A stretch of DNA of 64,000 nt. Source: Euborellia annulipes (taxonomy: Eukaryota > Arthropoda > Insecta > Dermaptera > Anisolabididae). The DNA is taken from NCBI GenBank assembly GCA_023213315.1, contig JAKCPI010005636.1:19609-83608 (forward strand), given 5' to 3'. This document shows, piece by piece, positions 34,320-46,162 of this stretch. The first letter of the stretch is position 1, and every line of letters begins with the position of its first letter. The notes below the pieces were generated by a model that did not search any database, was not told the origin of the DNA, and saw only the letters and a program-made list of their open reading frames with translations. The translations under genes and the position numbers were made by a program.

Positions 34320-35445
34320 ATTTTTCAATCATTCTTTCATTCAAGACAGTTTATTAAATATTCATATTTAATTAACAATTCCTATAATTTTTCATTTGCT
34401 AGTTTGAATTATTTATATTTCATTTTATTGGCTAATTAGTTTTTGTGTTTCATAAGGAGAGATTTGGCTTAATTCAAATTGACGCAAACGCTTTTCATTT
34501 GTTGATTCTCAAGTCTTAATACCAATTTAGAGGCCAGACTATTTTTCCTCTCTCACTAATCTCCTCTCTAAGGGTGCAAAATTTCATTTTGAAATTGCAT
34601 CGGGAAGTTGCCCAAACGGAGTTTGAATATTAAATGCGTATACAGAGAAATCAATCTTAAGTTCAATATGCTTTTGAATATTCTACTCGCCAAATCGTCT
34701 ATCTGTATTTTATCAACGAAGCTAATCTTAATCTCTATCTCCCTTAAAAGATGAAAGCTTTGTTTTCATAAATAGAAATTGCCAAATTCGTGAATAGGGT
34801 TGAATGAAGAAATAACAAAGGAAGGACTTCACATTACAATTTTTTTATACGATAAATGCCAATATAAATAAATCTTTCTGTCAAATGTCAATTTATCTAA
34901 TTAAATATATGATTCACTTGACGCACGTAAAGAGCAACAATCATACGTTTTCTAGCAAAACTATTCGTCCATTAATAATTGAAATGATTCATTTTTGAAT
35001 AATAAAAAACAGATTTTTCTTTTCCCTCACTAATTAGAATCATTTGTTTTCTTTGAAATGTTTAAGAATATTTTTTTTATTGAGTTACTATAATCCAATT
35101 CGTAACTAATTCGTTCTAATTTGTAGAAGTGAAATTATCATTACGTTTATTAAAGAATTTCAATATGATTATATTATTACAACAGGAAATTTTATTATTA
35201 GACCGAAATTAAAAATTTTATAATTCGATTTATATAAATTATAGAAATTTGATTAATTTTTTTTTAAATTTCAATTGATAAAAAATTTGCATATTGAATG
35301 TTGTTACATAAAAATTATTTCCTCTAGAAAGAGTTGTTATTATTATTATAGCAATATTTTATGAGCTCTCCTAACCGTTTCATCAAAGCGAAAAGTTGAG
35401 TGAATAGGGTTTTTAATTAAAAGCTAAATGTACAATACATACACA
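34320..35445. other. AT-rich stretch; weak Helitron-like scrap
   Basis: GGGTGCAAAATTTCATTTTG and CGGGAAGTTGCCCAAACGGA (34574-34622) resemble the Helitron 5' segment near 32105-32150 in reverse. The rest is unrecognised. Confidence 0.4.
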
Positions 35446-35534
35446 CAATTATTCAGGATAATAAGGAATAATTCCCAAAGAAGAATGCAGCCAAAATTTA
35501 TTTCATTCGATTTTAATAAAAGTTACTAATCACT

Positions 35535-35572
35535 TGCTGACGTTTCGGTTCGGGTTTGAACCATCATCGGAG
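35535..35572 (-). ncRNA. Hammerhead-variant-like motif at the left PLE end
   Basis: Minus strand: GCT, CCGATGAT, stem GGTTC/GAACC with loop AAACCC, GAAACGTC, AGC. Stem I GCT/AGC, stem II 5 bp, self-complementary ACGT. The core U4 position reads C, so activity is doubtful. Confidence 0.6.
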
Positions 35573-35927
35573 CTACAGACATGGAAAAAATATAATAGAA
35601 TCATAAGATGTTTTGTTTTACAAATCATTTGAAAAGACTTATTGAATTAATTGATCATACCTGTGATTTTGTCTTTATGTTTTTAAACAATACATTCAAA
35701 CTATTATGGTAGAATAGATAGAGTAAATTATTATAATATTGTATAAAATAGTTGAATATAATCTCAAATTATTTTCATGTAATGGCAGGAAATAGAGCCT
35801 AGTACATAGGAGCAGGACGAGACTTAGGCAATGCAAGGTTGTCTATAATATTTAAGAGATTATTTCATCGCACATGCGTCATGAGAAAATGCTCAGTGCG
35901 CATATTAGTAACGGAGACTGATTTATT

Positions 35928-37450
35928 TTATGCAAATTTTTTGAAAATATTGCCATATAAGAGAACGACTGATTTGAAATCTCTTTTAAAGTTGACAGTG
36001 TTGTTTAAATATATATAGATGGATTCCAAAATCAGTCTCCGGTACCAATTTTCTTCCACTTGCAAAACCTTTACAGACTCAAAATTAAACGTGTGGCCGT
36101 GATCTGTCGCATGCCTAGACAAGGCCACTGTAGCATCATTATTTTTAACGTTGGACTTGTGTTGCGATATTCGATTGCCCAAATATTGCCTGGTCTCGCC
36201 AACATACGACATCCCACAATCCCCACAGTCAATCTTATATATAAGGTTAGATTTTTTATACAAAGGTGTTATAGACTTATTATTAAACATATAAGATAAG
36301 GTGTTGGAAGGTCTGTAAGCTATCTTTAAATTACAATTAATCCTACATAGATATTTTTTCACCATTTCAGACAAACCAGGTATATAAATCAAACTCTTAA
36401 ATAGAGTCTGGTTTGAGTTTATAGTATCAAGTGCATCATCAGTTGTTGAGGTTATAGTATTTATACGTGGAGGGGTATTTTTCTTATTATAATAAATACT
36501 AATCACCTTAGACACAAAACACTTAGGATAGTTATTCGCACATAAAATGTCTTTTATCTTTTTAACAACTTCTGCATGAAACTCACAGTCCGAAAGTCTA
36601 AGTGCACGATCAATTAAATTGTATATTAGATTTTTCTTATGAGATAACGGGTGATTAGAATAATAGTTCAACATTCTGTTAGATTTTTCACTCTTTCTGA
36701 ACCACTTAGTTTTGACATTTTCACCCACTCTAATCAATTGCAAATCTAGAAAATTAATTCTTTCATTTATTTCCAATTCTGTAGTAAATTTTATTTTATC
36801 ATGAAAACCATTTAAAATTTCTCAGGGTTAGTTGACTTACCCCTCGGTAATGCAGTAAAGATTATATCATCCATAAATTTTAGAATGAAGTCCATCGTTT
36901 TGTAGGAATAAGGGAAAGTAATTTCAAAAATATCGGTCCACAACGAGAGTCTTTGCCAGAATTCCAAGTTTCGATCCCATCTCCGATTCCATATTTACTC
37001 TAAAAAATCTTATTATCTCAAAGATAAATAATGATTAAAAGAATTTAAAAATCATGTTAATAATTCTAAAATTGATCTTTATCTATTTTTTGTATTGTGT
37101 GAATTACTTCCTCATTTGTCCATTAGCTTTACAGATAGATCCAGATCAATGTTTGTAATACCATCTAGAATATCATTAGGTCACACAGTATTTCTCCTGG
37201 TTTTAATCTGAAATCTTTCAAATTAATATCGTAAACTGAATACATTAATACTAGACTTGCCTTCTGATAAGAAATAAGATCAATTTTCTCGATTTCCAGT
37301 TTTGTACAATGGATAATCAAAAATTTCAGCCTCACTCTAATAATATTATGGGCTTTAATAGTAAGACTTTTAAATAAATCTCTAGGTGTAGCTGTAAAAA
37401 GTTTTATAAATAAAATAGAGAAAATATAGTCATAACGAAAAGTGACAAAT
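35928..37450 (-). pseudogene. Penelope-like retroelement copy, broken
   Basis: The C-terminal 282 codons (35928-36776) are open and about 95% like the plus copy. They cover the end of RT and the whole GIY-YIG nuclease (LIYKIDCGDCGMSYVGETRQ). Upstream on the minus strand, frameshifts and stops interrupt the RT: KFMDDI near 36880, a degraded GMGS box near 36970-37000 and KPGEIL near 37190. It meets the plus copy at about 37460. It cannot make a full RT. ORFs on the opposite strand here are by-products. Confidence 0.9.
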
Positions 37451-37467
37451 CCAACCATACAGTCATA

Positions 37468-39114
37468 ATGAACAAATTAGATTATATTTCTAAAATTAAT
37501 CAGATGTTAGAAGACGAGAGTACTTACTCTCGTTTAAAGCGAGATCCTACTTTGGTATTACAGAAAAAGGTTAATGACTTGATTAAACAACTATTGGATG
37601 AAAAATTAGGTGATGAAAATAAAACTTTGACTAGATGTATAACCCATAATAGCACCCCACCCAAGTTTTATGGTCTTATAAAAACGCATAAAAATAACAA
37701 ACTGAGACCTATTGTTACAACTATTGGTTCTCCATTATATAAAATCTCTAAATACGTTTCGAATATATTGAATCATATTCCTCTTAATAATGAGTTCAAT
37801 ATCAAAGACTCTTTTCATTTTAAAGAAATAATTACAAAAGTGAGATTAAAACCAGGAGAGATCCTTGTGAGCTATGATATTACTAGTCTTTTTACTAACA
37901 TAGATCTTGATCTAGCTTTAAAAATACTGATGGACAAATGGGAAATAATTACACAATACACAAAAATAGATAAAGATCAGTTTTTTGAATTATTAACGTT
38001 GATTTTTTATAACACTTATTTTATCTTTGAAAATGAGATTTTTACTCAAGTGTATGGAGTGGGGATGGGATCGAGCTTGGGCCCAATTCTGGCAAATCTC
38101 GTTGTTGACCATCTTTTTGAAAATACCTTTCCCCTTCTTCCATATAAACCATCCTTCATTCTAAAATATATGGATGATATAATTACTGCGTTACCGGAGG
38201 GTGAAATCAACTCAACCCTTGAAGTATTAAATGGTTTTCATGATAAAATAAAATTCACTACTGAATTGGAAATAAATGGAAAAATTAATTTCCTAGATTT
38301 ACAATTGATTAGAGTGGGTGAAAATGTCAAAACCACGTGGTTCAGAAAGAATGTAAAATCTAACAGAATGTTGAACTATTATTCAGATCACCCGTTATCT
38401 CATAAGAAAAATCTTATATACAATTTAATTGATCGCGCACTTAGACTTTCTGACTGTGAGTTTCATGTAGAAGTTGTTAAAAAGATAAAAGACATTTTAT
38501 ATGCAAATAACTATCCTAAGTGTTTTGTATCTAAGGTGATTAATATTTATTATAATAAGAAAAATACCCCTCCATGTATAAATGCTATAAACTCAACAAC
38601 TGATGATGCACTTGATACTGTAAACTCAAACCAAACTCTATTTAAGAGTTTAACTTATATACCTGGATTGTCTGAAACGGTGAAAAAATATTTATGTAGG
38701 ATTAATTGTAATCTCAAGATAGCTTACAGACCTTCCAACACCTTATCTTATATGTTTAATAATAAGTTTACAACACCTTTGTATAAAAAATCTAACCTTA
38801 TATATAAGATTGACTGTGTGGATTGTGAGATGTCGTATGTTGGCGAGACCCGGCAATATTTGGGCAATCGAATATCGCAACACAAGTCCAACGTTAAAAA
38901 TAAAGATGCTACAGTGGCTTTGTCTAAGCATGCGACAGATCACGGCCATGCGTTTAATTTTGAGTCTGTAAAGGTTCTGCAGGTGGAAGAAAATTGGTAC
39001 CGGAGACTGATTTTGGAATCCATCTATATATATCTAAACAACACTGTCAACTTTAAAAGAGATTTTAAATCAGTCGTTCTCTTATATGGCAATATTTTCA
39101 AAAAATTTGCATAA
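37468..39114 (+). CDS. Penelope-like element reverse transcriptase / GIY-YIG endonuclease
   Basis: The 548-aa ORF encodes the retroelement's replication protein: RT copies the RNA and the GIY-YIG nuclease nicks the target. Visible motifs are PKFYGLIKTHK (65-75), RPIVTTIGSPLY (80-91), LVSYDITSLF (133-142, catalytic Asp137), GVGMGSSLGPILANL (197-211), YMDDI (234-238, catalytic pair Asp236-Asp237) and NFLDLQL (274-280). The GIY-YIG domain starts at IYKIDC (445-450), continues with a CVDC pair and YVGET (457-461), and has Arg468, His472, an HATDHGH segment (488-494) and the candidate catalytic Glu517. All core residues look intact. The ORF lacks the N-terminal extension of full PLE proteins because the copy is cut at the head-to-head junction just upstream, so it is probably not autonomous. 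The first ATG is simply the first in frame. Codon use is AT-rich like its surroundings. Confidence 0.93.
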   Translation: MNKLDYISKINQMLEDESTYSRLKRDPTLVLQKKVNDLIKQLLDEKLGDENKTLTRCITHNSTPPKFYGLIKTHKNNKLRPIVTTIGSPLYKISKYVSNILNHIPLNNEFNIKDSFHFKEIITKVRLKPGEILVSYDITSLFTNIDLDLALKILMDKWEIITQYTKIDKDQFFELLTLIFYNTYFIFENEIFTQVYGVGMGSSLGPILANLVVDHLFENTFPLLPYKPSFILKYMDDIITALPEGEINSTLEVLNGFHDKIKFTTELEINGKINFLDLQLIRVGENVKTTWFRKNVKSNRMLNYYSDHPLSHKKNLIYNLIDRALRLSDCEFHVEVVKKIKDILYANNYPKCFVSKVINIYYNKKNTPPCINAINSTTDDALDTVNSNQTLFKSLTYIPGLSETVKKYLCRINCNLKIAYRPSNTLSYMFNNKFTTPLYKKSNLIYKIDCVDCEMSYVGETRQYLGNRISQHKSNVKNKDATVALSKHATDHGHAFNFESVKVLQVEENWYRRLILESIYIYLNNTVNFKRDFKSVVLLYGNIFKKFA

Positions 39115-39459
39115 GAAGTCAGTCTCCGTTACTGATATGCGCACTATGCGTCTTCTCATGGCGCATGTGCGATAAAATAATTTCTTTAATATCACGGAAA
39201 ACCTTGCATTGCCTAAGTATCGTCCTACTCCTATGTACTAGGCTCTATTTCCTGCCACTACACAAAGATATTTTGAGATTATATTCAACTATTTTTATAT
39301 TATAATATTAATTTGCTCTATCCTTGCCTCCATAATAGTTTGAATGTATTGTATAAAAACATAAAGACAAAATCACAGGTATGATTAACTAATTTATTAT
39401 GTCTTTTCAAATGATTTGTAAAACAAAAAACATCTTTTGTATTATTTTCCATGTTTGTA

Positions 39460-39497
39460 GCTCCGATGATGGTTCAAACCCGAACCGAAACGTTAGC
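39460..39497 (+). ncRNA. Hammerhead-variant-like motif at the right PLE end
   Basis: GCT, CCGATGAT, stem GGTTC/GAACC, GAAACGTT, AGC. It differs from the left-end copy by T for C at the candidate cleavage base. It lies about 345 bp after the ORF stop. Confidence 0.6.
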
Positions 39498-39960
39498 AAG
39501 TGATTTTTATTAAAACTAAATGAAATATAATTAGCTGCATTCTTCTTTGGGATTTATTCCTTATCATCTTGATCATAATACTACAGCTATAACAAATTTT
39601 CAATCACAGCCGATATAGTATTAGCCTAAATCTGACCTATATTTATATATTTTTATGCTTATATAAAAGATACATAATATATTATATAATAACATTTATA
39701 ATGTATTTATTGTTAAAAGATCAATGAAAATCAACCAAATGCATTAAATATTATTAGCTACCATTCTGACATCTCTTGGCAAATTTTTGAATTACTTGAT
39801 TTTTTGGGCATACTTTTTATGATGTATTTGTATTTATGATACACAACGCCATCTTATCGGTAAAAACATGCGTAACCACTTCGCTCCCGTAGCCCCTTAA
39901 GAATAAAATAAAAGATAAGAGAGGAGGGATGCTGGGGTTACCCAGTCAGCACCTTATAGT

Positions 39961-40007
39961 GTCGCTCTTGATGTTTCGAGCGCCAAATGGGCTCATCATC
40001 AGGAGTG
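39961..40007 (-). ncRNA. Hammerhead-variant-like motif, left palindrome arm
   Basis: Minus strand: CTC, CTGATGAT, stem GAGC/GCTC, GAAACATC, AAGAG. The CTGATGA core and GAAAC are intact. Confidence 0.6.
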
Positions 40008-41060
40008 TAATTGCCAAAAGGTCATTAGATTTGCTGAAAGACGCCGGAAGGAATTTTTATTCTCTAAGAAAGGGGGAAAAAGCTTCGGTTATGAGTGATT
40101 TTTTCGTTAATTCATAAAATTTTCTCTCATCTGAGATTTCGAGTAGTAGCAGTAAAATAAAAATTTTAATTTAATAAAAAGTGGTCTTGCATTTGATAGA
40201 AAATATAAAAATATTTTGATAATTTGGGTTTTGAATTTATTGAAAAATATTTTTTTTTTTTTTTTTTTTTAAGTTAATCCTTGGTTGTCTTGGGATTTTA
40301 GATGTTAGCCAGAACTCTTAAGTAAGTTAATGATGAATGGATGTAATTTAAAAAAAGATTTCAATGATGCTGATATTTCACGCGGAAACATAAATCAAAC
40401 GAGGATCACTTGAACATCTAAACAATATTAATCCCGATATAAGTTACTTATTCAATAAAAAAATATAGAATAAGATTTAAATATTATCAAAACTAGCTTG
40501 TATTAAAGAGGTATAGGATAAAAATCTTTTTAATCCTTATTATCCTATTTAATATTATAGTCTGGGCAACGAGCCAAACGCCCACCGAAAAGCAAATTGA
40601 ACAACTTAAGAGTTAAGTATTTTAATCTATCGAAAACTTTCTCTGGATCATTATTACATTCATAATTCACGGCCATTAAGAGATCAAAGGACATAAAGAT
40701 TGATCTCAAAGGACAATTACTAAATATCCAAGAGAAAAAATAACTTCGGGATCGGCAAGTTTTAAAAAATCTGTAAAATTAATTAAAATTTAAAAGACAG
40801 ATATTTAAAAAATATATATATTTTATGAAATTATATAAATAATATACTTTTACAGCTATACCTTGCATAGCCAAGCTTGAAGTTTTTTAATAAAAAATGT
40901 TTTTTGCTTTTACTTAAAAAAAGGCTTCAAGTAGGTCGCCACATAGCCGGGATTGATTTATTCGTAGTATTGATGTATTGTGTGTCAATTGGGATGCCTA
41001 ACTCATAGGCGTTAGGGAATTTTATTACTCTCGAAACATTTTTACATCTAATGGTACAGT

Positions 41061-41567
41061 CAGGACACATGCCCAGGGCCCTGACGGCAAGGGGGCCCTA
41101 GAAAGTTTCAAAAAATTCGCATTATATTGTATTAAATTATTTAAAAAGTTAGGCAAAATTTAAAAGCAAAGTAAAAATAGATACTTAAAGAATTATATAT
41201 ATCATGTGTTGGTCCATGAGGAAATTATGAAAAACATATAACCAAGTATTTATTAATTTAAATAAGCGAAAATGTAGGTACCGCCGGGAGTCGCACCACG
41301 GATCTGTCGATTTACGCTCAACATGCCCTAGCGTAAATCGAAAGATCCGTGGTGCGACCCCGGCGGTACCTACATTTTCGCTTATTTAAATTAATAAATA
41401 CTTGGTTATATTTTTTCATAGATACTTAATTTTCTTAAAAAATATATATAGACTATATTTCTTTCTGTAGATGACAGGCAAGTTGAATTAAATCATAAAA
41501 TTTTATGTAAGGGTGGCCCAGTAATAGGTCTTGCCGAGGGTTCAAAAAAAAGATAGTTACGGCCCTG
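41061..41567. mobile_element. hAT-like element with 8-bp TSD GGTACAGT
   Basis: GGTACAGT flanks it (41053-41060, 41568-41575). Inner ends CAGGGCCCTGAC and GTTACGGCCCTG are inverted. It is interrupted by the inverted repeat at 41226-41420. The mirror copy lies in the right arm (about 50373-50882). The outermost left bases CAGGACACATG pair poorly with the right end. Confidence 0.6.
41226..41420. repeat. Small palindromic element with tRNA-like B box
   Basis: Arms TATGAAAAACATATAACCAAG ... GTACCGCCGGGAGTCGCACC are mirrored on the right. On the minus strand GGTGCGACTCC resembles a B box. The centre contains CAACATGCCCTAGCG. The mirror copy is at 50520-50717. It could be a short hairpin MITE or an inverted SINE dimer. 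Confidence 0.7.
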
Positions 41568-42963
41568 GGTACAGTAGCCTACTTAAAATGTAAAATGTAT
41601 TGGAAGTACTTTCAAAAAAATTTTGAACTGATAATTTGATAAATTTTTTTTTTTTTTTTTTTTTTTGATTAGTTAATTAGTTTTTTAAAAATAACTCTTA
41701 AATATGAATTTCGTAAGGTAAATTTTTAAAAAAATTGTACATCTAGCTGAAATGTACCAGGTATGTGTGAACAATAATTGATCGCTCAGTATAGAATTTT
41801 GACCTTTCTTCCACTGACACCCCAAATTTTTTAAAATGAAATTAAAATCGTAACTCCACCCCTCTAAGAAAAGTCCACACCGCTAGTCTATAAATATTTT
41901 AATAAAGAATATCTAATAAAAGAATTTTTGTTGTCAAAGAGAGAAAAATTAAATTTTAAAATACAATACAATCGATATTTATCAATAAATAAAAGAAAGG
42001 AGAGCAAACTAAAATATTAAATAAACCAATCAATTTAAGGCGAGTTTGAAAAATAAGATAAATGTTTAATTTCCAGTAGATTCTTTTAGACTGAAGACGA
42101 ATGGGATATAGAAAAGACAGGTGTATACAAAATATCCATCAGTCGCTTTTAGGAAATGGATTATAAAAAGACTCTTTGACAGACGGAAGTGCTCAATCAT
42201 TTTTTTTTAATAGAATCCATAAATTCAAAGAGAAGTGAATGAATTGATGACAATTTTTTTTTGAAATTATTAAATTTAATTCATGATCTCCCTTATTCAC
42301 TTGTCTAAAATCCTAACGGCGATGTGCGCATGTCAATAAGGGAATTGACAATCACGTAATAAATATTTAAAAAGTTTTAGGGGTAGAAGGAAAAGAGTAA
42401 ATTGAATTTCAATAACATCTCGACCCTTGCTTGGTAAGAAATTTGATTTTATTAATTGTTAATTTTTTATTCATTAAAGGGAAAAATGGAAAAATATTTC
42501 CCTGAGGTTAGTTGGAGATTAATGGGCTTGATGTTACCCCCTCCCCCTCCCCCTTCTTTTTCCCTTGGTATTCAAAGTGTACTCAATTAAGAGCCCCAGA
42601 GGAGAGGGGCGTTGCTATTTTGCTATAAATAGGGGACCCATAGGGCTTGAAAAGGGTCGCAATTCGTGACAATTTAAGCTTAGCTAGAGTTAGCAAAGAA
42701 GAAAAAAAATGAGAGGTCGACTGGAAAGAAATAGAAGGTGATTGTCTGAAAGGGGAGGATTAAAATTGATTGATGAACCTTTGCAGTGAAAAGAAAAAAA
42801 AAAATTTGAAAAAAAAATTTATGAATTATTTAAATGTCTTTTTCATAGATATTCAATAAGAGAGAATGAATGACCGATATTATGTATGTATGTTAATATT
42901 CAAGTATATAAGGCAATTTCAAATTTTAAATCCAAAATAGAAAAACAATCTTTATTTTAAACT

Positions 42964-43139
42964 GCTACAGCTACACTCGTCGGGTGGTTAATTTAAAAAA
43001 TCTCTAAGTATTTTTCTCGAAAACGTTGATGCACACGTTTGACCTGAAAAATTAAACGAATATTTAAAAAATACTTAGAGATTTTTTAAATTAACCATAA
43101 ACACATCTAAATCCTGTGCCGACGAGTGTAGCTGTAGCA
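42964..43139. repeat. Short TIR element in left arm (GCTACAGCTACACTCG ends)
   Basis: GCTACAGCTACACTCGTCGG at the left is mirrored by CCGACGAGTGTAGCTGTAGC at the right, with a second internal inverted pair (AAATCTCTAAGTATTTTT / AAAAATACTTAGAGATTTTT). The mirror copy is at about 47415-47590. Confidence 0.75.
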
Positions 43140-43510
43140 AACGCTTAAAATAAAGGTAAACAAAATCTCGTCCCAGAATTGAATAAAAATTTAGAAAAAC
43201 AATATTTGAATAATAATAAAGAGGTAGAGAATTTATCAAAGCATTATCAGAAGATCTTGAATGTTGAAAATTCAAATTTAATCAACAAGCCACCCTCGAA
43301 GAAATAAAAATATTCTGAAGCGGAGTTTCTAAATCCAAAGGCCAAATGGTTATCTTAAGATGTCATATAAAATAAATTAAATTATATTTAAAAAAAAGTT
43401 AAATAAATCAATGAACTATAATTTCCATCACTTTTTTAATTATAAGATAAAATATAGAAGTAATTGGGCGATGCTGGAACCAAGCGCCATTATGATCCAA
43501 ATTGAGATAA

Positions 43511-43790
43511 GGGAGCGTACAAGTATTACGTAACGCAATTTTTGAAGATTTTTGACCCCCCTCCCCCGCCATGTAACGCGCCGTAACATTTTTCTGGACC
43601 CCCCCCCCTAGATGTTACGTAACGCTCAAGTGGCCATATTTTCTAAAAGTCACAATTATGTTGCGCAAAGTATCAGAAAGTCGCTAAAATACCAGTTATG
43701 TTCAACCCCCTCCCCCCTTGTAACGCATGGTAACGTTTTACGAGAACCCCCCTCCCCCCAAATCGCCTTACGTAATACTTGTACGGTCCC
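43511..43790. mobile_element. PIF/Harbinger-type MITE with TAA target, left arm
   Basis: TAA (43508-43510) precedes GGGAGCGTACAAGTATTACG. The right end CGTAATACTTGTACGGTCCC is followed by TAA (43791-43793). The 3-bp TWA duplication and GGG terminus fit PIF/Harbinger. G/C-run hairpins lie inside. The mirror copy is 46763-47041. Confidence 0.8.
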
Positions 43791-44388
43791 TAAGACCTCC
43801 ATCTTGTAGGGAAAAAAGATCTACCTCTTGTTTAAATCACAACATTATTACTCTGTGCACTTTTTTTGTATAAAACAAGAAAAAAAAGTCATTGCCATTG
43901 GTTTTGTTTACAATTGTGCAAATGAAATGCCCCTTATCTCAGATTTAGGTTAATAGCGCTTGGTTCCTTCATGCATAACATCGTCCAATTCACTTTTTCG
44001 GATGAATCAGTTAATTGTAAATACAGTATAGTAGTCTATATTATTTATTCTATATGCATTAAGTACGCATATGACAGATAAATGTCCTTTTTGCTTCGCC
44101 TTATCTTTTTTTACCGTAATTATTTTTCTTTTACTAGACAAGTTTAGTTAATAGAAGTCAGGAAAAGAGAATGTTTTAGTTTAGGGAAGAAGTTGCTAGT
44201 GGCTACTAGAGAGAGAGAGTCTAACAAGTGAATGAAAGGCCCTCGGCTTAGGGGATAATAATGTAATTAGGGCCTCTACAAAATAATTTGGGCAATTCGA
44301 TTACACAGCTTGCAAAAGACATGTATTCTCTCTTCTCAAAAGCGTTGGTCACAAAGTAATAGCTTTCGATGGGATGAAAGGGTAAAAT

Positions 44389-44433
44389 ATTCGCTGAGGA
44401 TGGTGCTCTTTATGCCCCCGAAATATTCCGAAT
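44389..44433 (+). ncRNA. Hammerhead-variant-like motif, inner left arm
   Basis: ATTCG, CTGAGGAT, imperfect stem GGTGC/GCCCC, GAAATATT, CCGAAT. Stem I ATTCG/CGAAT is 5 bp. One extra C precedes GAAA. The mirror copy is at 46118-46162 on the minus strand. Orientation is inward, unlike the other motifs. Confidence 0.5.
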
Positions 44434-45102
44434 GAAAAATAAATATTTAAATTGATATTATTATTTTTTTCTTCGTTTAATAGAGTGTATGTATCCCCGG
44501 TTAAACGGGCTTCCTAAATGAAATTTTCGTAGAGTCCTCCATTATAGTTACAACACTGCTAGAGTCATATTCAAAAGGGAGCTCTTTCGTTCACAAAAGC
44601 AGAGAATTTAAAAAAAAAAGTAAAAAAATAAAAAAAAGGAAAATAGAGAAAAAAAAACTAAATTAAATTTTTTCTCAAAAATTTGATCAAAGAAATGACG
44701 TAATAATTCCAAAAAATAAAAAAAGATATTTTATCTCCCAAATGGAGACTATAATCAGGGGCGTAGCGAAGAGATTTTTCAGGGGGGGGGAGAAGGCCAA
44801 AAATGCCAACTAAATTTAATCAATTTGCCAACTGTACAATTCACATTCTTTTTCATCCTATATATATTAATTTACTATAGGCTAAACCCGACGCCCCTTA
44901 GTCGCTATATGACATGTTCGAACGTTAAGTCCCTCCCCTTCACTTTGCTATTTTGGTCATTAAAAAACTAAAGGATTAAACAAAATTTTTGATAGAAATA
45001 TAAGGCAGATTTTTTTTCAATTGAGAAATTCTCATATAATTATACCTTACCGAAAATTTTGTTGAGTAGTACAGGACTTTACAGACTAAATTCCTCTTCT
45101 GC

Positions 45103-45443
45103 AGTGGTTCCCAATCGGTGTGCCCCTGCACCCAAGGGTGCCGCGGCGATTGCCTAAGGGGTGCGTTGAGAATAATATTACCTACTAGCGGCCCCCCTTC
45201 TTTTTTTTCCCTTATCAAAACGAAATTTTTCCGCCGTTGCGTGAAAATCATTTGACCTTTTTTTTTTGGCAAAGCTTAATTTTTTCCGATCTACGGAAAA
45301 TTTTGCCGCTTCCATTTTAATCATTTGACCTTTTTTTAGCAAAACTTTATTATTTTTTTCTCTAAATATCTCACGGCACCCCTTAGGCAATCTCGCCGCG
45401 GCACCCTTGGGTGCAGGGGCACACCGGTTGGGAACCACTGCAT
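45103..45443. mobile_element. hAT-like MITE at the palindrome centre
   Basis: The left end CAGTGGTTCCCAATCGGTGT and the right end ACACCGGTTGGGAACCACTG form a TIR of about 60 bp. CAGTGGTTCCCAA is a typical hAT terminus. The roughly 200-bp spacer (45166-45371) is the loop of the whole palindrome and has its own tandem piece (ATCATTTGACCTTTTTTT at 45247 and 45321). Confidence 0.75.
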
Positions 45444-46117
45444 TAGAAGAGAGATTTAGTCTGTAAGAGTCCTGTACTACTCAACAAAATTTTTCATTGA
45501 GTATAATTATATGGGGAATTTCTCAATTGAAAAAATCTTGCCTTATATTTCTATCAAAAATTTTGTTTAATCCTTTAGTTTTTTAATATTAAAATAGCAA
45601 AGTGAAGGGGGAGGGGACTTAACGTTCGAACATGTCATATAGCGACTAAGGGGCGTCGGGTTTAGCCTATAGTAAATTAATATATATAGGATGAAAAAGA
45701 ATGTGAATTGTACAGTTGGCAAATTGATTAAATTTAGTTGGCATTTTTGGCCTTCTCCCCCCCCTGAAAAATCTCTTCGCTACGCCCCTGATTATAGTCT
45801 CCATTTGGGAGATAAAATATCTTTTTTTTATTTTTTGGAATTATTACGCCATTTCTTTGATCAAATTTTTTGAGAAAAAAATTTAATTTAGTTTTTTTTT
45901 TTTCTCTATTTTCCTTTTTTTTATTTTTTTACTTTTTTTTAAATTCTCTGCTTTTGTGAACGAAAGAGCTCCCTTTTGAATATGACTCTAGCAGTGTTGT
46001 ATCTATAATGGAGGACTCTACGAAAATTTCATTTAGGAAGCCCGTTTAACCGGGGATACATACACTCTATTAAACGAAGAAAAAAAAAAATAATATCAAT
46101 TTAAATATTTATTTTTC

Positions 46118-46162
46118 ATTCGGAATATTTCGGGGGCATAAAGAGCACCATCCTCAGCGAAT
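46118..46162 (-). ncRNA. Hammerhead-variant-like motif, inner right arm
   Basis: Mirror of 44389-44433: minus strand ATTCG, CTGAGGAT, GAAATATT, CCGAAT. Confidence 0.5.

Larger units (their letters stand above)
35450..39572. mobile_element. Head-to-head pair of Penelope-like elements
   Basis: The outer 130 bp are inverse complements (CCCAAAGAAGAATGCAGC at the left, GCTGCATTCTTCTTTGGG at the right). Each outer end carries a hammerhead-like motif. Inside, a minus pseudogene copy (35928-about 37450) meets a plus copy with an intact 548-codon ORF. Both share RT and GIY-YIG sequence, so this is two copies of one element joined 5' to 5', not one element with an inverted part. Confidence 0.85.
39607..45165 (+). 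repeat. Left arm of the 12.7-kb palindrome
   Basis: It begins CAGCCGATATAGTATTAGCC and is inverse complementary to the right arm through to the TIR of a small hAT-like MITE at the centre. Contents in order: a hammerhead-like motif, AT-rich sequence, a hAT-like element with a nested tRNA-like inverted repeat (41061-41567), a TIR unit at 42964-43139, a Harbinger-type MITE (43511-43790) and a second hammerhead-like motif (44389-44433). No host gene is recognised. Sampled blocks differ from the other arm at roughly 0-3 bases per 60. Confidence 0.95.

Noticed and set aside
37165..37458. 97-codon minus ORF as a separate gene
   Set aside because: Its C-terminal part reads as PLE reverse transcriptase (KPGEIL); it is part of the broken minus PLE copy.
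43612..43809. 65-codon ORF in the Harbinger-type MITE
   Set aside because: Lies within MITE terminal and G/C-run sequence and is not conserved in the mirror copy.
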